From: Hygrocybe punicea
Lineage: Eukaryota > Basidiomycota > Agaricomycetes > Agaricales > Hygrophoraceae
Assembly (NCBI GenBank): GCA_963556145.1
Contig: OY744473.1
Coordinates: forward strand, 2,852,001 to 2,916,000
Direction of reading: 5' to 3'
DNA length: 64,000 nucleotides
Part shown: piece by piece, positions 11,831 through 23,591 of the stretch
Layout of the letters: the number at the start of each line of letters is the position of its first letter
How positions within the stretch are numbered: position 1 is the stretch's first letter
Position numbers and translations under genes: made by a program
Notes under the pieces: model-generated
What the model was told of the DNA's origin: nothing
Seen by the model: the letters and a program-made list of their open reading frames with translations, nothing else
The model's database searches: none

Positions 11831-14676
11831 TTACAATCCTGGATCCAATTTGGATGAGGACAGCTTAGGGGGTGGCGTCGCGGATTGCACTGGAGTGGCC
11901 GAGGTGTGAATTTGTGGCGGGACAATATTGCCCCAATCCATCTCCATAGGTGAGATGCTTGGCTCCGTTGGGGTTGCTGACGTGTTTTGCGAAGACGCAC
12001 ACGTGCCAGGACGCAAAGCTAGACGTAGATGGGAGATATATTAATGTATATAATGACGTGATGCTGAACAAGTTACCTATAGTTGACAATTTTTTCTTCT
12101 TTTTTGCCGGCTTATTGTGATCCTCCATGTCGATGTCAAGATCCAATGCATGTGCAGCTTTGGCAAGTCTTTGCCTTTCCGTCTCCAAAACACTATCCTC
12201 AATTTGGTCACCACCACCTGGAGATGTTTTCGGGCATTCATCAGACATGAGCTCATCCCGCACCTCACTCTCGGAGTCCTTGGTCTTATCATTCGAATCC
12301 AGCGGTCCAGATGTCCTGATCTCCTGTTCCGAGGAGTCCAGCGTCATGGTTTCCAACTTCGAATTTTTGGTCTTCAATTTCTTGGAGACCTTCGGGACTT
12401 CAACAATGGCTGTCCATACCTTAATGGATATATTACGTTGGATAATGGAACTTACGTTTTCAAAACTTGGAATCATGGTCCTCCACCTCTGTTTTGATTT
12501 TCTCCATCTTTATGTCCTCTATGAATGGACATTGTAAATTATAAATCTCATATATTGCGTTCAATCACTTACCACCATCGTCCTCTGCGATCTCTGATGC
12601 TCTTGTGTGCTCTATAGTGATGAAGCTTGGATATTATTAGCATGGTCAAAGAAACGTGGCTTACTTGACTTTGGTTTGGGTTTGGGTTTGCTCTTCCCCT
12701 TTGTCATCATTTCATCTGGACAGGGCAAAGATCAATGTCATTATATATATATAAAGTGGAAAATGGTAATGCAGACCAGTTACTCGATCCTTCTTCTTGT
12801 CGTCCGAAACCGCCTTTGCTTTTCCTTTTCCCTTACCAGATGGGACCGAATCCTCTGTAGGTTATATGAAGGTACTGCTAAAATGCAATCTCTATTGTGG
12901 ATCCTATCATTTTTAATGGAGATATCGTGTTCTCTACACCATGTGATGACCCGAGGGACAATTGCACGCTTGGTGGCATCGTCCTGTCCATTGAACTTCC
13001 ATCCGACAACGGTACCATTGTGCCATGATGGAACGGAGTCATCGTATTCGCCCCAGTCTATCAAAAGCTATATTCAATTTATCTGTTGTGATGCGGATGA
13101 ACACATACCAAGATCCTCTGGCATTATGTCTGTATTGATCGCACCATGTTGTATCAACGCCGCAGGGGAATGTTTCTTCACATGATATGCTTTGAGAAGC
13201 CACTCATCGAAAACTGGACTGCGCCAATCGCTATTCATCTCCTTTGCCTCTGTTGCTTTCAGCACCTCATCCCATATTTCATCCATCACGACGTCGGTGT
13301 ATTTCAGATAACATCGAAGAATATTGGTAGCCTCTTGATCTCGTTTAACATATTCTGGTGAATAGTGAGGTGCCTTCTTGTCAGCGATGGCCATTGTTAC
13401 ATATGTATACATGTTCATGCGATATATGATGCGTCGTAGTGCTTCTAGTGTTGCCGAAGTTCAGTTCGGTCCGGTTCCGACCCTTTTTGGTGGAACCGCG
13501 AACTGAACTTCAGGTCCGGTTTGGCGCATGGCCAAACCCGGACCCAGACGGCGTCGAACCGTCTCTTCGCGTTCGGCTCACCCCATCCGTTCTCCTCACG
13601 AATGGCAGGCACGTATCAATAGATACGGCGCTGCACTTCGCGAGGTAGATGGGTGCGGGGGAGCCCTCCGGTGTCCCCAAGGGATGTGGAGGGATGGGGT
13701 CTTGTCCCGTGGTCCCTGCGTGGCATTGCCGGCGCTGCTGCCGCTGCTGCTGTTGTCGCCGTTGCCGCTGCCGCTGTTGCTGCTGCTGCTGCTGGCTGTC
13801 ACCATCGTCATTGCCATGCTGCCGCTGGTGGTGGTGGTGGTGGTGGTGGTGGTGGTGTTGCGGCCGTCCCGCGTCCGTTGGCATTGCGTTGGCGCTGGGA
13901 TCCATGTTGTGCTGGGTCATGTGCGTCGCGGTCAAGTTGCCTGTGGCAGATAATATTAGTAAAGTTAAGAAATTTTATGAGACTTACCTGTGTTCATGAA
14001 CGCGACAATGTGTTGCGTTCATTGGCCTTGCGTTGTTGCGGTGTTGGTGAACATGTAATGGTCACATGATACTGTTTACCACGAAAAAGTAAGTAAAGAA
14101 ATACGAAAAACAAATGAAATAAATACCTTAAAAATATCCGCGTTCGCGGTTTGGACACGGTTTGGAGCCATTCAGGAAATCCGGCAGGCCTCGAAACCCG
14201 GAACTGAACCCGCGGTCCGGTTCAGCACTTGGCTGAACTTAGACTGAACCTAGGGTTCGGTTCGGGGTTTGAACCGGGTTCAGCTAGGTTTGGAACTGAA
14301 CTACGGCAACACTAAGTGCTTCCTCATATTGAGATGGCAGTTCGCACCATAATTCACCTCGAGCGGCGACATTGTGAGGATGAGCTTTGATCATATATAG
14401 ATTGCGTGATAAGACTGGAACAGTACTAGAAGTCTTGTATTCCGCTGGTATCTCATCAGGAACCATATATTGAATCTGGAAAATCGCGTGGAGTTCCTGC
14501 ATCTTTTTTGGCATGGTATCAGGCCAGTATTTGAAGGCAGATGGGTTTATGGCAGGGGTGGAGACTTTGATGACAGGAACAGCCATTGGAGGAGCAGAGT
14601 TTAATGCTTGGCAGAATGGAGAAAAAATTTCAGGTAAGTGGAAAAGGGCAAGCCTTCGTGTGCCAAATGGAGACAT
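11831..14676 (-). pseudogene. Cargo gene A: multi-exon unknown protein, interrupted by hAT
   Basis: Start ATG at 14,676 (MSPFGTRRLALF). Exon 1 runs to about 13,110 but is interrupted by the hAT element. Removing it and one 8-bp duplication restores the frame through PSQYEEAL and RRIIYRMN. Short GT-AG introns then separate exons at about 13,064-12,895 (LLIDWGEYDDS), 12,860-12,790, 12,720-12,670, 12,610-12,570, 12,520-12,440, 12,405-12,090 and 12,030-11,831. The first half looks globular, with no family I recognise. The second half is charged and Lys-rich (NKPAKKKKKLSTI), suggesting a nuclear protein with a disordered tail. The exon pattern and open frames suggest a once-functional gene. The function is unknown. 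Confidence 0.6.
13446..14314. mobile_element. Non-autonomous pack-type hAT element, 869 bp
   Basis: The terminal inverted repeat is 22 bp (TAGTGTTGCCG, then A or T, then AGTTCAGTTC) with one mismatch. The element is flanked by a perfect 8-bp duplication, AGTGCTTC (13,438-13,445 and 14,315-14,322), the hAT signature. Subterminal zones are dense in GTTCAG/CTGAAC motifs, as expected for transposase binding. There is no transposase. The interior carries (CTG)n and (GTG)n microsatellites (about 13,735-13,860), coding for Gln and His runs on the minus strand. It also has a plausible minus-strand intron (GTAAGT at about 13,990, CACAG at about 13,945), so it may hold a captured gene fragment. Confidence 0.85.
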
Positions 14677-15459
14677 AAATAACAACCGGAATCACCTGAT
14701 CCAATTTGACAACGTTTTAGGGCATGTGTTCGCCGCATTGTGGATGACATGCAGAATACAGCCGTACATCAAAGAAAACATAGCCAAACATACTTTGCTT
14801 TCTGTTTTTATTATGGTTTTGAACACAAGACGGATATACAAGGGGTGTTGAACACACCATTATGAAATATATCAGGATGGATACTCAGTCTTAAAGATTT
14901 TCCTGTGTTCGTGATATTTTCAGTCTGACATAAACTGTTGTGACCTAAGGCTCACACGCATCGACAATGTATCTATGTATCGCGGTATTCTCATCTCATA
15001 TATCTGAACGCAGCCGAAAGGTTAGTTGAATTTTCTTTGGTTCATTCCTTCCAGACTATCATTATAGAGGTATTTGAGAGTCAGTGACATCGGATATTAA
15101 TACTGGGCAATGTCTTAAGTCACATTTTAAGTCACATTAAGTCACGTTAAGTGGAAAGGTGTTTTCCTGATGTTGTACAAATTTAGAATTACACCTATCG
15201 AATGTATTTGGGCAGTTTGATGTCTGTCTAAGTGATCCCTTTGTTGATATTGTCACTAACTACATTACACAAGCTAAATATATCTTTTACGCAATATCCA
15301 ACAGATTTTCAGTGAATAAAACTATTGAATGGTAATATGTATTCCAATCGTCTGAAATATTAGCATTGCACCACTGTGTTCTTAATAGTTGTTTGATACA
15401 ATTACTTAATTTACATCTTATTACTCGATTGTAAACATATAATATCTTATACATATACT
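14677..15459. other. Non-coding Helitron sequence between cargo genes
   Basis: No gene is seen beyond the start of gene A. A small tandem array of AAGTCACATT-like units (about four) lies at 15,116-15,155. The rest is AT-rich. Confidence 0.4.
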
Positions 15460-15805
15460 ATGTTCTTCAACGAAGCTCAGCACCCGAAGTTGCATGAATG
15501 CCAACTAAATGACATCAGAGAAGACCAAATCAATATACGTAAGTTTTATTATTTGATATGAATTCAAATTAATATGTTAGTAGTGATTGTCGACTGATCA
15601 AATGACCGGTCCGAGGCAAGGCAAGAGAGATGGTTGAGATGGGCCGTGGAACAGCGTGAGGCGCATTTGAGATACGAAATTGAAGGGTATGGTCTAGAGA
15701 ATTGTTGTAGGTCGATGGCTAATAATTCACAACAGGGTTATTTTAGTTGTCGTTGGTTTTGCATTAGGGTTTGCATTGGCGATGTGGCGGATGAGGCTAG
15801 AGTAA
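15460..15805 (+). pseudogene. Small tail-anchored membrane protein gene, copy 1
   Basis: Exon 1 (15,460-15,538) begins MFFNEAQHPKLHECQLND and ends at a GTAAGT donor. Exon 2 (about 15,584-15,690) encodes a basic helix (SEARQERWLRWAVEQREA). Exon 3 (about 15,736-15,805) encodes one membrane segment (VILVVVGFALGFALAMW) and a short basic tail. The second intron (GTATGG to AACAG) keeps the frame. A TGA early in exon 2, where the paralogue at 22,413-22,745 has Leu, probably kills this copy. The two paralogues share LNDI..DQINI, the intron position and phase, and the helix-TM architecture. Function unknown; a C-terminal membrane anchor is the only prediction. Confidence 0.5.
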
Positions 15806-16141
15806 ACGAATAAGAATATCTGATCACCATATGCTTCAGAAATATTTGGCGTTTACCAGTATCATAACATGGGTACTGGTTTCAGTTACCTTTATGTGAA
15901 CCTCACTAAAATACTAAAATTTATCATTACAATTCAAAGCCATCTGGCAACGTTATGGTGATGGATAAATCCTCTTTAGGTATAGAACATTGATGCTGAT
16001 GTGATTCAGATATCACAAAGGTAGTAGAAAATATGGAATTTAGTTGAACAATTACTAAATTTAGATTGATATAGTTCATCAAACGTTAGTTGAACCCGCT
16101 CTGTATTACAACTTTTGAAGGATGTAGTATCATCGCCATAT

Positions 16142-16790
16142 CAATATTATAGAGGTATTTTAAAATTACTTATATTGGAATTTAAGACTGGGCAAATCTA
16201 TTACTCAATACCCGGCTTGTCGAACAGGCCAAAACAGGTGTTCGGCAATCCATTCTGCATGGAATTTGGGTAGCAGCATCTTTTTTACAATTGTTGTGGC
16301 TTGCCGAACGGTTGACGAACGAATCGAACGCCGTTCGGCAAGTGTTTGGTAAGCCATATAAGCAATCAAACATAATCCAGTGCTAGTAGATTATTGTTAT
16401 ATAAGTATTGCTCGGCATGCAGTACAATGACTTGCTAGACATTGTCATTCAATATAGGACAATCCGTTCTGCCTGGAATTTGGGCAGCAGCATTTTTGTT
16501 ACAATTGTTATGACTTACCGAATGGTTGACGAACGAATCAAACGCCATTCGACAAGTGTTTGGTAAGCCATATAAGCACTCACAAATATAATCCAGTGCT
16601 AGTACACAATTGTTGAACAAGTATTGCTCGGTACGCAGCACTATGGCCACATTTGTTGCTGGATATAGGACAGTCCATTCTGCCTCATAGTTGGGAAGCA
16701 GCACTTTCTTTACAATTGTTGTGGCTTGCAGAATAGTCAGCAAACAGACCAAACACCATGCAATAAGTATATGGTGAGCCACCTAAGCAA
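16142..16790 (-). repeat. Hairpin repeat array, three tandem units of about 210 bp
   Basis: Units start near 16,250, 16,467 and 16,675. Each has ATTCTGCCTGGAATTTGGG, a T-run, ACAATTGTTGTGGC, a 43-nt inverted-repeat core (CTTGCCGAACGG with CCGTTCGGCAAG, 12-bp stem in the best copy), and TAAGCCATATAAGCA. The third unit is degenerate. Related single units occur at about 11,270-11,400, 21,640-21,730, 21,850-21,960 and, inverted, 22,150-22,260. More diverged cores lie at 32,598, 32,939 and 33,750. All are inside the Helitron. Confidence 0.75.
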
Positions 16791-16983
16791 TATATTAGCA
16801 ACCATGCTAATCCTTAACCACCACTGTACATGACATCAAGACTACCTTGACTAGGTTGAGCAGCCAGAATACGTTGTTGACTTCAGTACAATTTTCTAGG
16901 CTTTCAGGTGATCCAGAAGGCATATATCGACATTTACGAGTGTTACAGATTACAAAGCAATGATATTTGATGTCACCAGGACA

Positions 16984-19037
16984 TCATTTCGGCACTCCCA
17001 ACACCATGACCCATTGAACATTGAGGGAGATGCTCTTTATCAAGTCCTCCACACGCTTGAAAGTACTAATCGTATGCCCAACAAGGACGCAGGAATCAGC
17101 TGGAATGTCGTGCGGAAACGTGGAAGCTGTTGGAGAGTCTTCAGCGTTGTAGCAAAGTCCGTTTTGACCTTTCGTCCATCGAACATGGGCACTATCATTT
17201 CTTTAAAACACAGCTATTCGGTATCCATGAGCACTTACCAATATCATGAAAAGAAAGCGCTGCCTTTTGATAGGATGGCGCTGCCCGACGAGTGAAGGGG
17301 CTGAGTTTCCCCAATTTGGAAGGTGATGCCTCTGTACAACCTGATTTAAGTTGGTCATTAAGAGTTAATATTAGACGTACTACTCAGAGATATGTCCATT
17401 GCACTTGCAGAAGTGGTTGCGAAGGACACAAAGTCCTTGAATAGTTGTGCTCGAAATTCCGCCTCACTGATTACCATTCCAATTGCACCAATATATCGCT
17501 CCCACTCACCTTGGAGCAGTGCGCCCTGGATAACCTTGACAGGTTTTGTGTTACTACCAACCTTTGGTTCATCCAGGTAACAAGATTCTACCATGATGAC
17601 AGATGTGAAGATGGTTGGATCACCTCCTCCAACAGCATGGAAGAAGTTTCGCCCAAATCCACCTGTAGAGATTCGGGCTGGATCATCACGAGAAAGATTC
17701 GAATATTTGCCAGAGCGAATGAAAGTGATGGCGGAAAACAACAAACTGCATTATACAAAATTTAATCACTACAATCATTGTGAAGATATCGAAACAACTG
17801 ACTCTCTGTTGATCTTATAAACGTTGGAAAGGATTTGGCTAAACTCCAGATTGCCATTTCCAATGGCACTTGACCAAGATACCATTGCCGCCGCCCTGAA
17901 TTCACTTCAGTATATCATGGATATATTGAATGAAGTACATATACATACTTGATGTTTTCACACTCCTGATAGGTATCGACAAGCTGTGCATCTCGATTTC
18001 CAATATCAGACTCATCAACATCCGGAGATGGTAAACTTAATAAAGGATGTTCAACATGAAAAGATCATGTTAAGACTAGGTCAAACACACCTGGTGATCC
18101 GGTGCTGAAAATAATTCGCCTCTCCATCATTGCTACTAGACTCTTTGTTATCATCACTGTCACCAACCACCGCAGTCTTGGTAAAGGTAGATGTCGTAGC
18201 TCTAGAGGTGCTGACATCATTCACGTGTAAGGAACGCCCATACCAATGCATAGATAATTTCACAATACATACCGGAACACATCATCAGACTTGTTGGTCA
18301 AACCAAATTTGACCTTGGTACGAATCCTAGAATGTCCAGCATAAGCTAGACATCATCAAAGGCAGACCAGTAAACTCACTTGGAATCACCATCTTCATCA
18401 TCATCAGCGTTTTCAAGGTCGACCAATTTATGCTGAATGGATTTCCGCTTCTTGGAGGGAGAATATGTATTACTAATGATGAGATCTGAATGATGAACAA
18501 GACAGATGGATAATAACATGATATTTACACATCATTGTCGATGTCTATAATATTGGGCGATGGTGAAAGATAGCGTCGTTTTCCTCTGAAAAAAAAAGAA
18601 AAGCAATTAGCACCATAAGACATACAAGTCATATTAAATGACTTACTTCGCTTTGGTTTCGGACAATGTTTTGGTAGGCCTAATTAATGGAATATATTAA
18701 CAAAGCAAAGTAGAAATGAAGAATTCTACAAACGTTTTAGGCGCTTTGGAAACTACAACACTGCCAATGCTTCGAATGCTAATAATATCATTCTCTGCCT
18801 CTGATAGAGCGACACTGTCCAAACGTTAGGAGAATGTAACACAATTCATATGTGAGTACATACACATCATCATCGACCCATTTGGCAGGGGCATTTTTCC
18901 CCTTCTTCCCCACTGCCGCACGCCTGTTATTTAAACGGATCAGTGACGGAACAGACAGGAAACACATGAGGTTACATAGGAGCCCTTGATCTGAGCTTTG
19001 AATTCGGTTTAGCGGTTGCAGACTTCTTGGGAGGCAT
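16984..19037 (-). CDS. Cargo gene B: intron-rich unknown protein
   Basis: Start ATG at 19,037 (MPPKKSATAKPNSKLRSR). At least nine short GT-AG introns can be placed with continuous frame, for example GTAACC at about 18,978, GTATGT at about 18,865, GTAAGT at about 18,648 and GTGAGT at about 18,380. The N-terminal half is disordered and nuclear-looking: acidic runs (ADDDEDGDSK), a basic PSKKRKS, and Ser-rich stretches. The C-terminal half is globular (about 17,740-17,370), with a readable core FVESCYLDEP-like segment around IMVESCYLDEPKVG and GEWERYIGAIG, which resembles uncharacterised agaricomycete proteins I have seen but cannot name. The last exon ends at TGA 16,984-16,986. It is divergently oriented to gene C. 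No inactivating change was noticed. Confidence 0.55.
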
Positions 19038-19195
19038 TGAAACAAGAGGAACTAACGCATACCCGAATGTTTCCTTGACTTTAAATCCACCTGCATGGAA
19101 GATGAACAATAGGACATATGACATCCCGATGACCAATCACATGATATGCTGGTGTATCCTACAACACCACAAATATGGAACCTTTTGAGTTGAAG

Positions 19196-19560
19196 AAATG
19201 ATGGATGGACATGTTATCAAGGCCGGGATAACTGGGATTCATGAAAACCGGATATCGTTGACTAAAGGAAATGATGGATTAACATGTGATCAATGTCATG
19301 GTGGCCGGGTCTCAATAAACGCGGAATATCTTGAGCGGGCAGAGGGTGCGTTAGCTCCTGATCAATGTTGGGATAACCAGGTCTCAATGAACCGGAAACA
19401 GTCTGAGCGGGAGAAATGATGGATAGGCTGTTAACCAATGCCAGGATGACCAGACTTCGATGAAACAGCAACCTCTTTGGCGAAAGAAATGATGGATGAG
19501 CTCGATCAATGCTGGGATGACTAAGTTCATTCATAAATAGAAATTCGCTAACCAAAAGGA
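19196..19560 (+). repeat. Minisatellite, five copies of about 73 bp
   Basis: Units begin with GAAATGATGGAT or a variant at 19,195, 19,268, about 19,342, 19,415 and 19,487. Each contains TCAATG-GGGATAACC and a CATGAAACCGG-like centre. It lies in the stretch between the divergent starts of genes B and C. Confidence 0.75.
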
Positions 19561-19989
19561 GATATTGCCAGTTCGATACATATCGGCTTGGCTGACAAAT
19601 ACAATCAAATCGATACAGGGGCTACAACAACAAAAGGATCAAGATATTGCAGCACCGTAGCTGGCTGTGCAAACGTATTCTGTTTCAAACGCAAATGCAG
19701 AAACGCTCAACGACATCCACACAATACCTATAATTAGAAAATTGAGAATGAAAATGTCACATGTGCATTTTGTGCTGAAGCATGTGATCAGGATATAATC
19801 ATACATTCCGAGAAAAGTATTTCTCTATATCAATCAACCTTTTCTTTCATATTGAATGATGGACAACCATTATAATTTCGCAGACGCATGTGAGCCATAC
19901 ATACGCATACATTCACCCATGCCCGATATGACATTGACAGCCAAATACTTGGAAAGCCTCATAGCCACATGATTAAATGACGATGATAC

Positions 19990-20970
19990 TCAACTAGCGA
20001 ATTCCGCAAACATCAGTAATCACACTGAAAAGATTATCATGTTGATCATATGCACAGATTTCGAATATCAATGTCATACATAACAATTGCCCAAACTGCT
20101 GGAGATTTATATTGCCGGCGACAGATACAACAGAACCAGAAGAATTGGTCTTAAGCCTGCAAGCAATATTGGCAAAGAAGGATCTACCACCCATCACAAC
20201 AATGTAAGGGTAATATATCTTATATTACAAGAATACTTTATAGAACTCCAATAGTCCACCCGAACACCAAATCCCATTTATCCGTCAAAGCGTTATCATT
20301 ACAGGTCTTAATACCACAGGCTTCAATTCCTTTATTGATAACCTTCATATTCTGCATTGGAAGCTAGCTCGTTATTTCCCCGAACATGCGATACAGGACT
20401 TTATGCCAGCTACCTACATGGAATACACCGCATTAGCAATAGGAACCCGATATTTTACCGATCGCCGATCCAATGACACCTCCCATGAAATCCCATTCGA
20501 CCGCAATGTTGATCCCAAAGGCATCCTAACATCCATGGCCAATGCACGATATTTCCATGGAATGGACAACCGGGTCCTTTATTTCAAGTTGGAGTCAAGT
20601 GGGAATCAATCTCAGTGAGGGTTTGATCATTATGATACAAATACCCGGATTAAAAGAAAAAACATATTAGCTTTGTGCCTGGAAATCCTATTTGCTTCAG
20701 AGTTGGTGATATCGTTGAGGTTCAATTCACCGTATCGGCGGTTCCTGTGAAGGGAGAAAGTTCAAGATGATTTTATGCCTGCGATCATTGGCGTTGGTTG
20801 AAAGTGACTTTACAGAGGTATCGTTCATATCTTTGCTGTATTTCAGATGTCCACTAATTTGTACACTCTCTCAGGATGCGGCCATGGATCGAAGGAACAC
20901 AAATGTATACGCTCCCACTCCATTATCCAGAATTTCAATCAAACGCAGAGTACGACTATCTAGACGATAA
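19990..20970 (+). CDS. Cargo gene C: unknown conserved-looking protein
   Basis: Three coding stretches can be joined by GT-AG introns. The first is about 20,090-20,205 (CPNCWRFILPATDTTEPE). The second is about 20,246-20,620 (VIITGLNTTGFNSF, MEYTALAIGTRYFTD, NVDPKGILTSMANARYFHGMD). The third is about 20,670-20,970 (FRVGDIVEVQFTVSAVPVKG, MILCLRSLALVESDFTE, then VYAPTPLSRISIKRRVRL after an intron at about 20,820-20,876). The RVGDIVE..F...PVKG pattern recalls a family of uncharacterised agaricomycete proteins; I cannot assign a function. A TGA at about 20,768 just before MILCLRSL may be a lesion. The true start is not determined and may lie upstream. Confidence 0.45.
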
Positions 20971-21599
20971 TGTGGATGATATCGTGGAGACAAGGAGGCA
21001 TCTCAAAAATATGAATATTGATCAAAGGGATTAATGTGGTATATGTATTCTGTTCCAACATCCACAGGCCTTTGGTATTCGTATCTGTGAAGACTATCTC
21101 ACAATATATTTTGTACTACCACCGAAATTTTTGAAATACTTACTGTGACGAGATTTTTGTAATAGGATGTCAAAGTATTCCTAACAGTAGTTTAAAACAT
21201 TTGTAGAAGTCCATAAAAGGAACACGGAATGTACGTGAAAGAATTTGTTGGAGTGCTTCTTCAGGTATTTGTAATACCGCAAGATATTTGTAGCAGTTTT
21301 CAAAAATTGTACAGGTTCATGGGTTTTGTTATGCAGCTTATATAGATGTGTAGCAGTACTTAAAACCTTTGTGGTACTCCTCATTAACACGTAATGCCTT
21401 CAGCGATTTGTAATATTCTATTATACACACGATGTCGGCAGGCGAAATTCTGAAAATCCCATTGTACATGGCTTGTCAGACATATGTCAAGTAGGGAGTT
21501 GTATAATGGTCACAGAACATGCATAGCAGCATCCAGACATATGACAAAGCATATTTAAAACTGTTAGTGCAGCGGCAACCTTATTAAAATTGTTTGTTG
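20971..21599. other. Non-coding stretch after gene C
   Basis: No gene is seen. Sequence at 21,180-21,420 has a loosely periodic TTTGTAGYAGT / GTACT pattern (short degenerate repeats) and is otherwise AT-rich. Confidence 0.35.
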
Positions 21600-22260
21600 C
21601 TGAATCTTATCACCAATTGTATGAGAATGTATTCTATATGGGATTTGGGCAGCAACATCTTTCTGAGAATGGTTGTGGTTTGCCGAACGGTTGACGAACA
21701 GGTCATGAAAGCACCATTTGGCAGATTTTCATTAAGCACAAGTACACTAATGCATGCTAAATGGCTTGGTGAACGATTGCAAAATGGGTATTGCTCGGTA
21801 TGCAGTACTATTGCGCAATCATTGCTGGATAATATAATCCGATGTATTATGTCTGGTATTTGGGCAGGAACAATTTTTTTGAAGTTGTTGTGGCTTGCCA
21901 AATGGTTGACGAACGAATCGAACGCCGTTCGGCAAGTGCTTGTTAAGTCATATAAACAATTACAAATATGTGTTAATTCCAAAATCTTGTCTTACATTTC
22001 TTATGGGTTATCACACACCTGGGTGAAGATTTATGGCAATCATTGTGTCAATGGTACTGTATACTAAGCAATACACATTTGACAAGTATCTACTCAGACA
22101 TGTAAGACAAGACTTAGGCATAATATATTTCTGACTGCTTAGATGGCTTTACAAGCACTTGCCGAACGGCGTTCGATTCGTTCGTCAACCGTTCGGCAAG
22201 CCGCAAGAACTGTAAAAAAAATGTTGCTGCCCAAATTCCATGCAGAATGGATTGACACAT
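21600..22260. repeat. Three hairpin-repeat units, the last inverted
   Basis: Units with the same order as at 16,142-16,790 lie at about 21,640-21,730 and 21,850-21,960 on one strand. An inverted unit lies at 22,143-22,260, where the core is the cleanest: CTTGCCGAACGG at about 22,157, CCGTTCGGCAAG ending at about 22,200. The opposite orientation makes the whole stretch a large imperfect inverted repeat. Confidence 0.7.
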
Positions 22261-22412
22261 ACTTAACTTTCAAAAGGTCCGGACCGATCGACAAGGCATT
22301 GTCAGTTTTCTTTGTTATTGCTACAATAGTTGCTTAGTATCGTTTTATAGGCTATTGTAAAATTATGTACAATGAAGAGTAAAGCTGACATTGTGATGGA
22401 ATTTCCAGTAGT

Positions 22413-22745
22413 TTACTCCTGCTTCAATTTCCATACAGCAACGAGGAACCCTAAAACAAATGCCAGGACCATCACGGTAACACTATCGGGAAGCGTCAAC
22501 CGTGGTCTTGGAATGTTTGTTACGACATACCTCTCGATCTCTTGTTGCAAAGCCCTTTCATGCCGTTGTGCCGCCTTTCGCAATCTTCTTTCCCACCTCA
22601 CCTTGGAATGGTCATTTGATAATTCGGTAATTGCTATAAATATGTTAATACAATGCCATAAATGGTTAGTAAACTTACTTATGTTTATCTGATCACCCGC
22701 AATGTCGTTCAGGTTGCACCGAGTGAGTTTAGAAGTTGAGATGAT
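22413..22745 (-). CDS. Small tail-anchored membrane protein gene, copy 2
   Basis: The paralogue of the gene at 15,460-15,805. Exon 1 (about 22,745-22,682) encodes KLTRCNLNDIAGDQINI and stops at GTAAGT. Exon 2 (about 22,637-22,413) encodes ITELSNDHSKVRWERRLRK, a long basic helix, and a C-terminal membrane segment (VTVMVLAFVLGFLVAVW) ending KLKQE. The shared intron phase and motif order show common descent. No good ATG was found for exon 1, which begins next to an AT-rich stretch with a 20-bp tandem duplication (GATTGAAATTACACAGAAAC, near 22,785-22,825). The 5' end may be missing. Confidence 0.45.
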   Translation of the reverse strand: MISTSKLTRCNLNDIAGDQINISKFTNHLWHCINIFIAITELSNDHSKVRWERRLRKAAQRHERALQQEIERYVVTNIPRPRLTLPDSVTVMVLAFVLGFLVAVWKLKQE

Positions 22746-23537
22746 ATAAAGTGTAAATTGAGTAAACGTATGAAGACTACAGATTGAAATTACACAGAAA
22801 CGATTGAAATTACACAGAAACAATCAAGCTCTCAGAATTCGTGCTACATCTGATGTTACACTACATTTGAACACTCTCCTGATCATACTAAAAGAAACTT
22901 GCCTGTCTCTGCAGTGAATGCCAGAATATACTGTTCAAGATGTTTTCAGCGGGCCAATCCAATATGAATAACAATGCTAAGTCCTGAAACAACATCTACA
23001 TAGCTAACTTAACAGTATTCTGCTTGTCCAATAAGCATTCATTCATGTGTATCAGCTACAATAGGTGAATATTGTTATGTCTATCATTTATAGCCCATAT
23101 AAAGTATAATTCCAACATTAGCATTCCTCTTGATATTCATATTGATAGCACTAGATGACATATCAAAGATCAGAATAATAATATTCATTTACGGCAAATC
23201 CAACAGATTTCTCTTGACATGCCCTTGCATGAGATAGTTGAGAAAACTTTCACTGAGATGGTTGAAAACACTTGAAACCTACCAAATATTGCTCAACATG
23301 CATTTTTCAAGCAATTAAATCTTGATTCACCATACTTTACCTATTTAAGCACATTACCTGTTATATGTTATTGTCACGTGACCTGGTTCCGATCATTATA
23401 TAGTCAGCAACTTTAACTTAAACTTGGATAACCCACTTCCTCGTGACCAACTCCAGCAACAAATACCCGTATCTAGTACCTTTCATAGTTCACATTATCA
23501 AATCATTTACACACCTTCATTTCTGTAGTTTTGAAAT
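22746..23537. other. Non-coding stretch before gene D
   Basis: AT-rich, no ORF of note beyond the 20-bp tandem duplication near 22,785-22,825. It probably includes the gene D promoter: a TATATAGTC lies at about 23,397, some 140 bp before the gene D start codon. Confidence 0.35.
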
Positions 23538-23591
23538 ATGCCTAGAGCTCAAGAATTTGGCTACGAAGTTTGCGCCCATATCTGTCCAGGA

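Noticed and set aside
13510..13953. Gln/His-rich or Ala/Val-rich ORFs on both strands
   Set aside because: They arise from CTG and GTG microsatellites inside the hAT element; open frames in all phases are expected there.
16142..16790. CRISPR-like array
   Set aside because: Units are about 210 bp, share the whole unit rather than short repeats with unique spacers, and the host is a fungus.
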